From NCBI GenBank assembly GCA_018066065.1, contig JAGHSC010000228.1, positions 1-8,011 on the forward strand: a DNA stretch of 8,011 nucleotides, given 5' to 3'. The notes beneath the pieces are model-generated. The model was not told the DNA's origin. It searched no databases and saw only the letters and a program-made list of their open reading frames with translations. This stretch comes from Candidatus Cryptobacteroides faecihippi. GTDB lineage: Bacteria; Bacteroidota; Bacteroidia; Bacteroidales; UBA932. Made by a program: the position numbers and the translations under genes. This document shows positions 1-6,448 of this stretch, piece after piece; positions within the stretch are counted from its first letter, which is position 1, and every line of letters begins with the position of its first letter.

Positions 1-759
1 GCAGGCCACCTTGAGGCCCTGCCTCTTCTCGATGACCTCAATGTAGGTCGAAGCCTCGGCGAGGGACTCATGCGTCCCTGTGTCAAGCCATGCAAATCCA
101 CGTTCGAGCCTCTGGACCAGCAGTTTCCCTTCAGAAAGGAAAGCCTGGTTGACCGAGGTGATCTCAAGCTCGCCGCGGGCGGAAGGCTTGATGGACTTGG
201 CGATGCCGACAACCTCATTGGGATAGAAATACAGTCCCGTGACAGCGTAGTTGCTCTTCGGGGCCTTCGGCTTCTCCTCGATGCTCAGGCAGTTGCCGTC
301 AGCATCGAACTCGGCGACGCCGTACCTCTCCGGATCGCTCACCCAGTAGCCGAACACAGTGGCCTTCCCTTCCTCCTCGGCAGCCTTCACCGCAGCGACG
401 AGCTGCTCATGGAAGCCGGCGCCCTGGAAGATGTTGTCTCCAAGCACAAGGCAGGCGCAGTCGCTCCCGACGAACTCCTCTCCGATGATGAAAGCCTGCG
501 CAAGACCATCCGGAGACGGCTGGACAGCATATTCAAAGCGGACTCCGAAGTCGGAGCCGTCGCCGAGAAGACGCCTGAAGCCTGGAAGGTCGTCAGGTGT
601 GGAGATTATGAGGATGTCCCTGATCCCCGCATTCATCAGGACGGAGACCGGGTAGTAGATCATCGGCTTGTCATAGACTGGAAGCATCTGCTTGCTCACG
701 CCCTTGGTGATCGGGTAGAGACGGGTGCCGCTTCCTCCGGCCAGAACTATTCCTTTCAT
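1..759 (-). CDS. rfbA: Glucose-1-phosphate thymidylyltransferase, 3' end cut by window edge
   Basis: This enzyme joins dTTP and glucose-1-phosphate to give dTDP-glucose and pyrophosphate, the first step of dTDP-L-rhamnose synthesis in the cytoplasm. Reading the minus strand from 759, the protein opens with MKGIVLAGGSGTRLYP, the nucleotide-binding loop of the family. SKQMLP with the conserved Lys23 follows, then LVLGDNIF with Asp108 and WLDTGTH with Asp226. The last two match the metal-binding aspartates of E. coli RmlA. The window ends after RQGLKVAC at residue 253; the family is about 290 residues long, so roughly 40 are missing. An ATG six bases upstream (765, adding MN) is an equally possible start, and neither has a clear ribosome binding site. 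The gene lies 23 bases after the rfbD stop and is very likely co-transcribed with it. The assignment is by recognition of motifs and near full-length similarity to RmlA. Confidence 0.96.
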   Translation of the reverse strand, partial: MKGIVLAGGSGTRLYPITKGVSKQMLPVYDKPMIYYPVSVLMNAGIRDILIISTPDDLPGFRRLLGDGSDFGVRFEYAVQPSPDGLAQAFIIGEEFVGSDCACLVLGDNIFQGAGFHEQLVAAVKAAEEEGKATVFGYWVSDPERYGVAEFDADGNCLSIEEKPKAPKSNYAVTGLYFYPNEVVGIAKSIKPSARGELEITSVNQAFLSEGKLLVQRLERGFAWLDTGTHESLAEASTYIEVIEKRQGLKVAC

Positions 760-782
760 ATTCATCAACGGATTTGATTCAT

Positions 783-1655
783 TCACATTCTATTCAGGCA
801 GTCCTTGAGGGAATCCCTCCAGTAAGGGATGCCGACCCCGAAGACCGCTTTAACCTTGGACTTGTCCAGGACCGAAAAGCGCGGGCGCTGAGCTTTCGAT
901 GGGAACTCTTCGGTACGGCAAGGCTGTATGTCACAGGTGTTTCCGCTCAGCTCGCAGATCGACTGGGCGAAATCGTACCAGGAGATCGCGCCTTCGTTGC
1001 TGTAGTGGTAGATGCCTGTCCTGTCAAGCATGCCATCCTCGATCACATGGGCGATCAGCGATGCCAGGTCATGCGCATAGGTCGGCGTTCCGACCTGGTC
1101 GCAGACTACTTTCAGGGAGTCCCTGTCCGAAGTCAGCTGGCGCATTGTCTTGACGAAGTTCTTCCCATACGGGGAGTAGAGCCACGCAGTCCTGAAGATG
1201 ATCGATGCGCAGCCCGAAGCAAGGATGGCTTCCTCACCTTCAAGCTTGGTCCTTCCGTAGACCCCGAGAGGGCCGGTCGGACTGTCCTCGGCACGAGGGA
1301 TGGCAGCATCGCCGCTGAACACATAGTCTGTCGAGATGTGGATCAACGTGGCTCCACGCTCTGCGGCCACGGCCGCGAGGTTTGCAGGGGCGGCGGCATT
1401 CAGCAGACGTGCTGCCGACGGATCATCCTCGGCCTTGTCGACGTTCGTGTAGGCAGCACAGTTCACGATGACATCGACAGATCCGTCCTCGCAGACGGCC
1501 CTGACGGCTTCCCTGTCGGTGATGTCAAGCCCCAAGGTCACAACTCCTTCCGGAGATGCGACATCGGAGAATATGTAGTGGTTGCGGCTGTCTGCCGTCA
1601 CGTTTCGGAGTTCGGTCCCAAGCTGGCCGTTGGCTCCCGTCACAAGGATGTTCAT
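783..1655 (-). CDS. rfbD: dTDP-4-dehydrorhamnose reductase
   Basis: A 290-residue short-chain dehydrogenase/reductase that performs the last step of dTDP-L-rhamnose synthesis, the NAD(P)H-dependent reduction of dTDP-4-dehydrorhamnose. The N-terminus MNILVTGANGQLG carries the glycine-rich dinucleotide-binding loop at residues 7-13. NCAAYTNVDKAE (65-76) and STDYVFSG (108-115) are family signatures. The catalytic Tyr133 and Lys137 sit in YGRTK. FRTAWLYSPYGKNFV, VCDQVGTPTYAHDLA and GIYHYSNEGAISWYDFA are typical substrate-domain motifs. The length is normal and the start is unambiguous. It is the first visible gene of a minus-strand operon continuing into rfbA; rfbB and rfbC are not in the window and may lie to the left. 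Its start is 39 bases from the divergent recG start. A GAGG sits just before the ATG but overlaps a candidate -7 box, so the leader is uncertain. Confidence 0.96.
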   Translation of the reverse strand: MNILVTGANGQLGTELRNVTADSRNHYIFSDVASPEGVVTLGLDITDREAVRAVCEDGSVDVIVNCAAYTNVDKAEDDPSAARLLNAAAPANLAAVAAERGATLIHISTDYVFSGDAAIPRAEDSPTGPLGVYGRTKLEGEEAILASGCASIIFRTAWLYSPYGKNFVKTMRQLTSDRDSLKVVCDQVGTPTYAHDLASLIAHVIEDGMLDRTGIYHYSNEGAISWYDFAQSICELSGNTCDIQPCRTEEFPSKAQRPRFSVLDKSKVKAVFGVGIPYWRDSLKDCLNRM

Positions 1656-1662
1656 AGAACCT

Positions 1663-1670
1663 CAAAATTA
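1663..1670 (-). promoter_or_regulatory. Candidate -7 box (TAATTTTG) for rfbD
   Basis: On the minus strand TAATTTTG matches the Bacteroidota sigma-ABfr -7 consensus TAnnTTTG exactly. Only seven bases separate it from the rfbD ATG, so a transcript from here would have almost no leader. I see no TTG-type -33 element at the expected distance. The AGG after the box could instead be part of a GAGG ribosome binding site, in which case the true promoter would lie further upstream inside recG. Confidence 0.5.
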
Positions 1671-1682
1671 ATCATTTTTTAT

Positions 1683-1690
1683 TACATTTG
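1683..1690 (+). promoter_or_regulatory. Candidate -7 box (TACATTTG) for recG
   Basis: TACATTTG is an exact match to the Bacteroidota -7 consensus TAnnTTTG, and it ends four bases before the recG ATG. Transcription from it would begin at or within a few bases of the start codon, predicting a leaderless recG mRNA. No ribosome binding site is visible upstream of recG, which fits. No clear -33 element is seen. Confidence 0.55.
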
Positions 1691-1694
1691 TTCC

Positions 1695-3812
1695 ATGCTG
1701 AAGAACAAGCTGGAAACAGAAGTGCAGTTTCTGCCCGGAGTCGGTCCCAAGAGAGCGTCTCTTCTCAGAAGCGAGCTCGAGGTCGTCACGATCGGCGACC
1801 TCCTGCACCTCTATCCCTTCCGCTACATCGACAGGAGCAGCATCCAGAGGATTGCAGACATCCACCCGACCAGTGCCCTGATCCAGATCCTTGCCCAGGT
1901 CATCAAGTCCGAGCTGACAGGAAAGGGGGCGAAGCAGCGCCTCACGGTCACCGTGAGGGACGACAGCGGCGAGATGGAACTCATCTTCTTCCGCGGGATA
2001 AAGTACACCTACGAGCGTCTCCGCCAGGGAAGCTTCTTCCTCTTCTTCGGCAAGCCTTCCACATTCAACGGAAGGATCAACATGGTCCACCCCGAAATCG
2101 ACTCCCCTCCCGCGGAAGGAGCAGGCGGCAGCCTCTCAGGCATGCTCACCGGAGTCTACAACTCGACCGACAAGCTCCGCAACGGCGGCATCACGGGAAA
2201 GGTGATGAACAAGATCATGTCCTCCGCACTTGAATATTCAATTGCGGACGTGGAGGAGACTCTGCCGGACCACATCCTCAGGGAGAAGGGGCTCGTGCCG
2301 CTGAAGTATGCCATCCGCAACATCCACTTCCCTGCAGACACCGCAGCGCTGGCCAAGGCGCAGTACCGTCTCAAATGGGAGGAACTCTTCCTGCTCCAGC
2401 TTTCGCTGCTCAAGCAGAAGTACGTGCGGAGCCGGTCCGAGGTGGGCATCAGGATGCCTCTTGTGGGACAGGCCTTCAACGACTGCTACAATTCGCTGCC
2501 ATACGACCTGACCGGGGCCCAGAAAAGGGTGATCAAGGAGATCCGCGCCGACATGATGAGCGGCCACCAGATGAACCGCCTCCTCCAGGGAGACGTGGGT
2601 TCGGGCAAGACAATGGTCGCAGTGCTCACCGCCCCGATCGCTGTCGGCAATGGTTGCCAGGCCTGCATCATGGCACCGACGGAAGTCCTTGCACAGCAGC
2701 ACTATGCAAACATCTGCAAGTACCTCGCGCCAACGGGTGTGAAGTGCAGCCTGCTGATCGGTTCGACGACAAAGGCCGCCAGGAAACCAATCCTGGAGGG
2801 ACTGAGGGACGGCTCGGTCAGCATCATCATCGGAACCCACGCACTGATCGAGGATTCGGTTGTCTTCAGGAACCTCGGGCTTGCAATCGTGGACGAGCAG
2901 CACAGGTTCGGAGTCGAGCAGCGCTCGAAGCTCTGGGCCAAGGGCAGCGGCGGGATTCCTCCGCACATCCTTGTCATGACCGCCACTCCGATCCCAAGGA
3001 CCCTTGCCATGACCCTCTACGGCGATCTGGACGTCTCCGTGATCGACGAGATGCCTCCGGGCAGGAAACCGGTCAAGACGATTCTCATCGGCGATGCCAA
3101 GAGACCTGTGCTGTACAACTTCATGAAAAGGCAGATTGCTCTGGGAAGGCAGGTCTTCATCGTCTACCCACTGATCTTCGAGAGTGAGAAGGTGGACTAC
3201 CAGAACCTGGAGGCCGGCTACGAGGAGATTGTCTCGCGGTTCCCTCTTCCGGAGTACGAGGTCGCTATCGTCCACGGGCAGCAGAACAGCGATGTAAAGA
3301 AGCTCAACATGGACGCATTTGCTGCCGGAAGGGCTCATATCCTTGTCTCAACGACGGTGATCGAGGTTGGCGTGGACGTTCCGAACGCTACCGTCATCGT
3401 GATCGAGAGTGCCGAGAGGTTCGGTCTGGCGCAGCTTCACCAGCTCCGCGGAAGAGTCGGAAGAGGATCCGACGAATCGTTCTGCGTGCTGATGCACGGG
3501 GACAAGGTTTCCAAGGAGTCCCGCAAGAGACTCGAGCTGATGTGCGCCACTGAGAATGGTTTCGACCTGGCCGAGGAAGACATGAAGATGAGAGGCCCGG
3601 GAGACCTCGAGGGAACGCAGCAGAGCGGCCTGCCGATCAACCTCAGGATCGCATCGCTTGCTCATGACAGCCAGATGCTTGCCGACGCCAGGAGCTACGC
3701 CGGGCACATCCTGTCCAAGGATCCGACGCTCTCCGAGAAGGAGAATGCTCTTCTCCAGCTGGAGCTGCGGAAGGAGAAATACGGCATCCGCGACTTCAGC
3801 AAGATTTCTTAA
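1695..3812 (+). CDS. recG: ATP-dependent DNA helicase RecG
   Basis: A 705-residue branched-DNA helicase that remodels stalled replication forks, Holliday junctions and R-loops. Residues 12-21 (FLPGVGPKRA) form the usual N-terminal motif. An OB-like wedge domain follows, with LTVTVRDDSGEMELIFF starting at residue 83. The superfamily 2 helicase motifs are all present: Walker A GDVGSGKT (299-306), the DEQH box (400-403), TATPIPRT (429-436), IVHGQ (525-529) and QLRGRVGRG (583-591). The C-terminal coupling region includes the acidic stretch and GPGD loop at residues 623-637. The reading frame stays open for 921 bases upstream, antisense to rfbD, but ATG 1695 is chosen because homology begins there and the upstream translation resembles nothing. 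The gene converges on pdxA with a 21-base gap. All helicase motifs look intact. Confidence 0.97.
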   Translation: MLKNKLETEVQFLPGVGPKRASLLRSELEVVTIGDLLHLYPFRYIDRSSIQRIADIHPTSALIQILAQVIKSELTGKGAKQRLTVTVRDDSGEMELIFFRGIKYTYERLRQGSFFLFFGKPSTFNGRINMVHPEIDSPPAEGAGGSLSGMLTGVYNSTDKLRNGGITGKVMNKIMSSALEYSIADVEETLPDHILREKGLVPLKYAIRNIHFPADTAALAKAQYRLKWEELFLLQLSLLKQKYVRSRSEVGIRMPLVGQAFNDCYNSLPYDLTGAQKRVIKEIRADMMSGHQMNRLLQGDVGSGKTMVAVLTAPIAVGNGCQACIMAPTEVLAQQHYANICKYLAPTGVKCSLLIGSTTKAARKPILEGLRDGSVSIIIGTHALIEDSVVFRNLGLAIVDEQHRFGVEQRSKLWAKGSGGIPPHILVMTATPIPRTLAMTLYGDLDVSVIDEMPPGRKPVKTILIGDAKRPVLYNFMKRQIALGRQVFIVYPLIFESEKVDYQNLEAGYEEIVSRFPLPEYEVAIVHGQQNSDVKKLNMDAFAAGRAHILVSTTVIEVGVDVPNATVIVIESAERFGLAQLHQLRGRVGRGSDESFCVLMHGDKVSKESRKRLELMCATENGFDLAEEDMKMRGPGDLEGTQQSGLPINLRIASLAHDSQMLADARSYAGHILSKDPTLSEKENALLQLELRKEKYGIRDFSKIS

Positions 3813-3833
3813 GAGTATCTGTTACAGAAGAGA
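3813..3833. repeat. Convergent recG/pdxA gap with a short palindrome
   Basis: The 21 bases between the two stop codons contain TCTGTTACAGA (3818-3828), a perfect 5-base inverted repeat around one base. A one-base loop cannot form an RNA hairpin as drawn, the arms are AT-rich and no U-run follows, so it is a poor terminator. No better bidirectional terminator is visible here. Confidence 0.3.
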
Positions 3834-4877
3834 TTATTTCTTCATCTTGCCTGCGTGAAGCTCATCGTAGGCAATCCTGTTCCTGAAGATGTCGATTGCA
3901 GCGTAGATGGATGACTTCATCGACTGAGGGTCTGCCTCATCCCTTCCGGCCATCTCGAATGCAGTTCCATGGTCAGGGGAAGTCCTGACGATAGGAAGTC
4001 CGGCAGTGAAGTTGACACCATCCTGGAAGGCGATGGCCTTGAATGGAGAGAGTCCCTGGTCGTGATACATGGCAAGGGTAGCATCGAACCTTGCATAGTG
4101 GCCGAGGCCGAAATAGCCATCCGGAGAATAAGGTCCGAATGCAAGGATGCCCTCATCATTGGCCTTCTTCACTGCAGGAAGGATGATTCTCTGTTCTTCA
4201 TCCCCAAGCAGGCCGCCATCACCGCAATGCGGATTGAGACCGAGTACGGCGATCTTAGGAGAGACGACGCCGAAATCCCTCTTGAGGGACTCTGACATCA
4301 GCCTGAGCTTGGTGACGATCTTGTCTTCGGTGATGAGGGAAGGGACATCCTTGAGCTGGACATGTCCGGTCACCACACTGATCTTGAGCTGCTCGGAAAC
4401 CATGAACATCAGGACATCGTCTGCACCGAACTCCTTCTGGAGGTACTCGGTGTGCCCAGTGTTGGCAAAGCCCTCGGCATTCATCGCCTTCTTGTTGATC
4501 GGAGCGGTGACTAGCACGTCGATGTCGCCGTTCTTGATGTCGGCCACTGCGCATTCAAGAGAGCGGATGGCGGACTTTGCAGAATCCGGAGTCGACTGGC
4601 CAGGCTCGACGAACACGTTGTCAGGAAGGCAGTTGAGAATGTTGATCTTCCTAGGCTTCGCATCCTTGGCGTTCTGGATCACATAGGTGTCCATCTGGTC
4701 AAGGTTGTGGATGAGCTTGCGGTAGAATCCGAAGATCTTTGAAGAGCCATAGATCACCGGAGTGAATGCCTCGAGTATCCTTGGGTCAGCCAGGGACTTG
4801 ATGATCACCTCATATCCTATTCCGTTGCCGTCGCCCTGTGTGATGCCGACGATCGGCTTCCTGTTGTTCCTTTCCAT
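3834..4877 (-). CDS. pdxA: 4-hydroxythreonine-4-phosphate dehydrogenase
   Basis: A 347-residue cytoplasmic enzyme of the DXP-dependent pyridoxal phosphate pathway. It oxidises 4-phosphohydroxy-L-threonine with NAD; the product decarboxylates to 3-amino-1-hydroxyacetone phosphate, which PdxJ condenses with DXP. Visible family signatures are PIVGITQGDGNGIGYEV near the N-terminus (Bacteroidota style), VTAPINKKAM, TGHTEYL with substrate-site His142, LNPHCGDGG with His217, AMYHDQG with His272, and TSPDHGTAF. His172, His217 and His272 have the same spacing as the metal-binding His166, His211 and His266 of E. coli PdxA, so the metal site appears complete. The length is close to the family norm of about 330. 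The start at 4877 gives the expected N-terminus but has no Shine-Dalgarno. The gene stands alone between convergent recG and co-directional rnhA, with its own promoter box 24 bases upstream. Confidence 0.96.
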   Translation of the reverse strand: MERNNRKPIVGITQGDGNGIGYEVIIKSLADPRILEAFTPVIYGSSKIFGFYRKLIHNLDQMDTYVIQNAKDAKPRKINILNCLPDNVFVEPGQSTPDSAKSAIRSLECAVADIKNGDIDVLVTAPINKKAMNAEGFANTGHTEYLQKEFGADDVLMFMVSEQLKISVVTGHVQLKDVPSLITEDKIVTKLRLMSESLKRDFGVVSPKIAVLGLNPHCGDGGLLGDEEQRIILPAVKKANDEGILAFGPYSPDGYFGLGHYARFDATLAMYHDQGLSPFKAIAFQDGVNFTAGLPIVRTSPDHGTAFEMAGRDEADPQSMKSSIYAAIDIFRNRIAYDELHAGKMKK

Positions 4878-4901
4878 CGTTTAGAGAATTCTGTTGATGT
4901 G

Positions 4902-4909
4902 CAAATTTA
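4902..4909 (-). promoter_or_regulatory. Candidate -7 box (TAAATTTG) for pdxA
   Basis: On the minus strand TAAATTTG matches the Bacteroidota -7 consensus TAnnTTTG exactly. It lies in the 38-base gap between the rnhA stop and the pdxA start, with 24 bases before the pdxA ATG, predicting a leader of roughly 20 bases. No -33 element is obvious; that region falls at the very end of rnhA. The box suggests pdxA can be expressed independently of rnhA. Confidence 0.6.
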
Positions 4910-4915
4910 AAAAAC

Positions 4916-5426
4916 TTAAAGGAGAATTCCACCGTCGGCGGAGGATGCGACGCTGTCCAGGTACCCTGCGTCATCGGGCAGAACCTTCCCAGCCTCGAAC
5001 GCCCCTGCGCCGGCGGCTACAGCCAGCCTGTCGCAACGTTCGTTCTCAGGATGGCCGGCATGACCCTTGAGCCAGTGGAAGGAAACCCTGTGACGTGAGT
5101 ATACAGCAAGGAAGCGCTGCCAAAGGTCTGGATTCTTGACTTTCTTCCAGCCTTTCATCTTCCAGGATTCGAGCCAGCCTTCATTCACAGCCTTAACGAC
5201 ATAGGATGAGTCCGAATACTTCCACAAGGGCATTGTCCCACTTGATCTCCTCAAGTCCCTTGATGACGGCGAGGAGTTCCATCCTGTTGTTGGTGGTCCT
5301 GGCAAATCCGCCCGAGAGTTCCTTCTCATGCCCGGCACACTTGAGGACCACCCCATAGCCACCCGGTCCCGGGTTGCCGCTGGATGCACCGTCAGTGTAA
5401 AGGTATATCGTTGGTCTTTCTCCCAT
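4916..5426 (-). pseudogene. rnhA: Ribonuclease HI split by a frameshift near its third catalytic residue
   Basis: RNase HI cuts the RNA strand of RNA-DNA hybrids. The first frame starts at ATG 5426 (MGERPTIYLYTDGASSGNP) and contains catalytic Asp12 (YTDG) and Glu50 (NNRMELLA). It reads NALVEV, then diverges into FGLILCR and stops at 5193. The rest of the enzyme continues in the next frame from 5218: YSDSSYVVKAVNEGW, KKVKNPDLWQRFL, KGHAGHPENERCD, to a stop at 4916. Inserting two bases (GTA-TAT-TCG instead of GTA-TTC-GGA) restores a continuous 170-residue protein with VEVYSDSSYVV and all four catalytic residues (Asp12, Glu50, Asp73, Asp133). As read, the 77-residue product lacks Asp73 and Asp133 and should be inactive. 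The downstream half is well preserved, implying a recent mutation or a sequence error. A canonical -7 box precedes the ATG by seven bases. Confidence 0.9.
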
Positions 5427-5433
5427 ATAGATG

Positions 5434-5441
5434 CAAATATA
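5434..5441 (-). promoter_or_regulatory. Candidate -7 box (TATATTTG) for rnhA
   Basis: On the minus strand TATATTTG is an exact TAnnTTTG match ending seven bases before the rnhA ATG. A transcript would start at or almost at the start codon, and no ribosome binding site is visible. Its -33 region would fall around 5460-5466, overlapping the WYL -7 box and the start of the palindrome at 5462. Confidence 0.55.
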
Positions 5442-5452
5442 CGAATAATTCT

Positions 5453-5460
5453 TATCTTTG
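5453..5460 (+). promoter_or_regulatory. Candidate -7 box (TATCTTTG) for the WYL regulator
   Basis: TATCTTTG matches the Bacteroidota -7 consensus TAnnTTTG exactly and ends 34 bases before the regulator's ATG. The predicted transcript would start close to 5465, inside or at the left edge of the palindrome at 5462-5480. It lies 11 bases from the oppositely directed rnhA box. Confidence 0.6.
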
Positions 5461-5461
5461 A

Positions 5462-5480
5462 TGTGCCGTTAAAAGGCACA
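5462..5480. promoter_or_regulatory. 19-bp palindrome, candidate operator of the WYL regulator
   Basis: TGTGCCGTTAAAAGGCACA is symmetric about 5471: six perfect base pairs in each outer arm (TGTGCC/GGCACA), a TT/AA inner pair, and a single mismatched pair (G5468/A5474). It sits directly after the regulator's -7 box, where a bound protein would block its own transcription, and about 20 bases upstream of the rnhA -7 box. In RNA it could also fold into a six-base-pair hairpin with a seven-base loop just before the ribosome binding site. The DNA symmetry is seen directly; binding by the adjacent regulator is inference. Confidence 0.55.
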
Positions 5481-5481
5481 G

Positions 5482-5486
5482 AAGGA
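5482..5486 (+). promoter_or_regulatory. Ribosome binding site of the WYL regulator
   Basis: AAGGA eight bases before ATG 5495 is the clearest Shine-Dalgarno-like sequence upstream of any gene in the window. It supports this start. It lies immediately after the palindrome, so folding of the leader could affect its access. Confidence 0.5.
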
Positions 5487-5494
5487 AGACACTC

Positions 5495-6448
5495 ATGGTT
5501 TCAGAACTCATCGGGAAATACATCTGGCTGCTCCAGACGATCTCTGCATCCGGGGAAACCGGAATGAGCATCGACGAGATCATCAGGAAATACGAACGCC
5601 GCTTCGACCAGCCATACTCAAGACGGTCCTTCAACAACCACAGACTTGCAGCCCAGGACACATTCGGAATCTCCATCGAATGCAACAGGAGAACCAACCG
5701 GTACTACATTCCCAACAGCGACAGTGCGATGGACGGACAGGACAACATCCGATGGATGATCGACACCTTCACAGTCGGGAACCTGCTCACGCTGAGCAAG
5801 GAAAGGCTTTCCGGCAGAGTCGCCGTCGAGGAGGTCCCGTCAGGCCAGAAGTACCTGACTGCAGTCATGCAGGCCATGGAAGGCGGCAGGGAACTTGAGA
5901 TCGTCTACTCGAAGTACCGCTCCGGGAAATCCGAGACACTCCACGTCCAGCCTTTCGCCGTGAAGGAGCACGAAAGGAGATGGTACCTGGTCGGATTCTG
6001 CCGCGAGCGAGCCGCCGAAGGGAGCAGCAACACCGACATGGATGCCTGGCGAGTCTATGGAATGGACAGGATCTTCTCCCTCATCGAGACAGATGTGACG
6101 TTCACGCTTCCGGATGGATACGACGTGGATGCACTGTTCTGCCAAAGCTACGGAATCTTCTTTCCGAAGAAGGGACAGAGCGCCGTCAGGATAAGGTTCA
6201 GGACGACAGAGAAGGAGGCAAGCTACCTAAGGGACCTTCCGATCCACCGGTCCCAGAGGGAAGAGGCTCCGCCAAAGGATGGGAACGGTGTGGTCTTCAG
6301 CATCAAGGTCATCCCGAACGAGAACCTGATGATGGAGCTCTGCCGCCATGCCGGGAACCTCGAGGTACTTGAGCCGGAGGACATCCGCAATGCGATCCTC
6401 CAGAGGCTCAGGGATGCAATAGGAAAATACGAATCAGACACAATATGA
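5495..6448 (+). CDS. WYL-domain transcriptional regulator (HTH-WYL-WCX)
   Basis: A 317-residue cytoplasmic DNA-binding protein. Residues 1 to about 73 form a winged helix-turn-helix (IDEIIRKYERRF, SRRSFNNHRLAAQDTFGISI, then NRYYI as the wing end). The middle carries the WYL ligand-sensing fold, with the signature at RRWYLVGF (Trp163-Tyr164-Leu165) preceded by VQPFAVKEHE. The C-terminal WCX-type extension contains VRIRFRTTEKEASYL and LPIHRSQ and ends in a helical segment. Family members bind small molecules or nucleic acids through the WYL fold and act as repressors or activators of very varied targets; the specific ligand here cannot be read from sequence. The gene is divergent from rnhA, has its own -7 box, ribosome binding site and a palindrome in its leader suggesting autoregulation. 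Its stop codon overlaps the next gene's start as ATGA. Confidence 0.9.
   Translation: MVSELIGKYIWLLQTISASGETGMSIDEIIRKYERRFDQPYSRRSFNNHRLAAQDTFGISIECNRRTNRYYIPNSDSAMDGQDNIRWMIDTFTVGNLLTLSKERLSGRVAVEEVPSGQKYLTAVMQAMEGGRELEIVYSKYRSGKSETLHVQPFAVKEHERRWYLVGFCRERAAEGSSNTDMDAWRVYGMDRIFSLIETDVTFTLPDGYDVDALFCQSYGIFFPKKGQSAVRIRFRTTEKEASYLRDLPIHRSQREEAPPKDGNGVVFSIKVIPNENLMMELCRHAGNLEVLEPEDIRNAILQRLRDAIGKYESDTI

Noticed and set aside
70..777. 235-codon plus-strand open frame across rfbA
   Set aside because: Antisense to a clearly recognisable RfbA with all active-site motifs; the translation shows no family features.
774..1694. Long in-frame extension upstream of the recG start, antisense to rfbD
   Set aside because: It has no stop codons but its translation resembles no protein family, while rfbD on the other strand is a clear reductase. 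RecG homology starts at ATG 1695. GC-rich coding DNA often leaves such antisense frames open.
2238..3338. 366-codon open frame on the minus strand inside recG
   Set aside because: It lies wholly opposite the helicase core motifs, has no recognisable domain and no promoter or ribosome binding site; it is a shadow of the recG codon pattern.
3818..3828. TCTGTTACAGA as a bidirectional terminator between recG and pdxA
   Set aside because: The arms are only five AT-rich base pairs around a single base, and no U-tract follows on either strand.
5213..5225. Programmed ribosomal frameshifting in rnhA
   Set aside because: The junction GAA-GTA-TTC has no slippery heptamer, no stop codon at the shift site like prfB, and no evident stimulatory structure. 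A 2-bp loss in a TATAT tract explains it more simply.
5227..5479. Upstream extension of the second rnhA frame to an ATG at 5479
   Set aside because: Only the part from about 5218 downward matches RNase HI. The upstream part is an out-of-frame reading of the rnhA N-terminal half, so it is not an alternative gene start.
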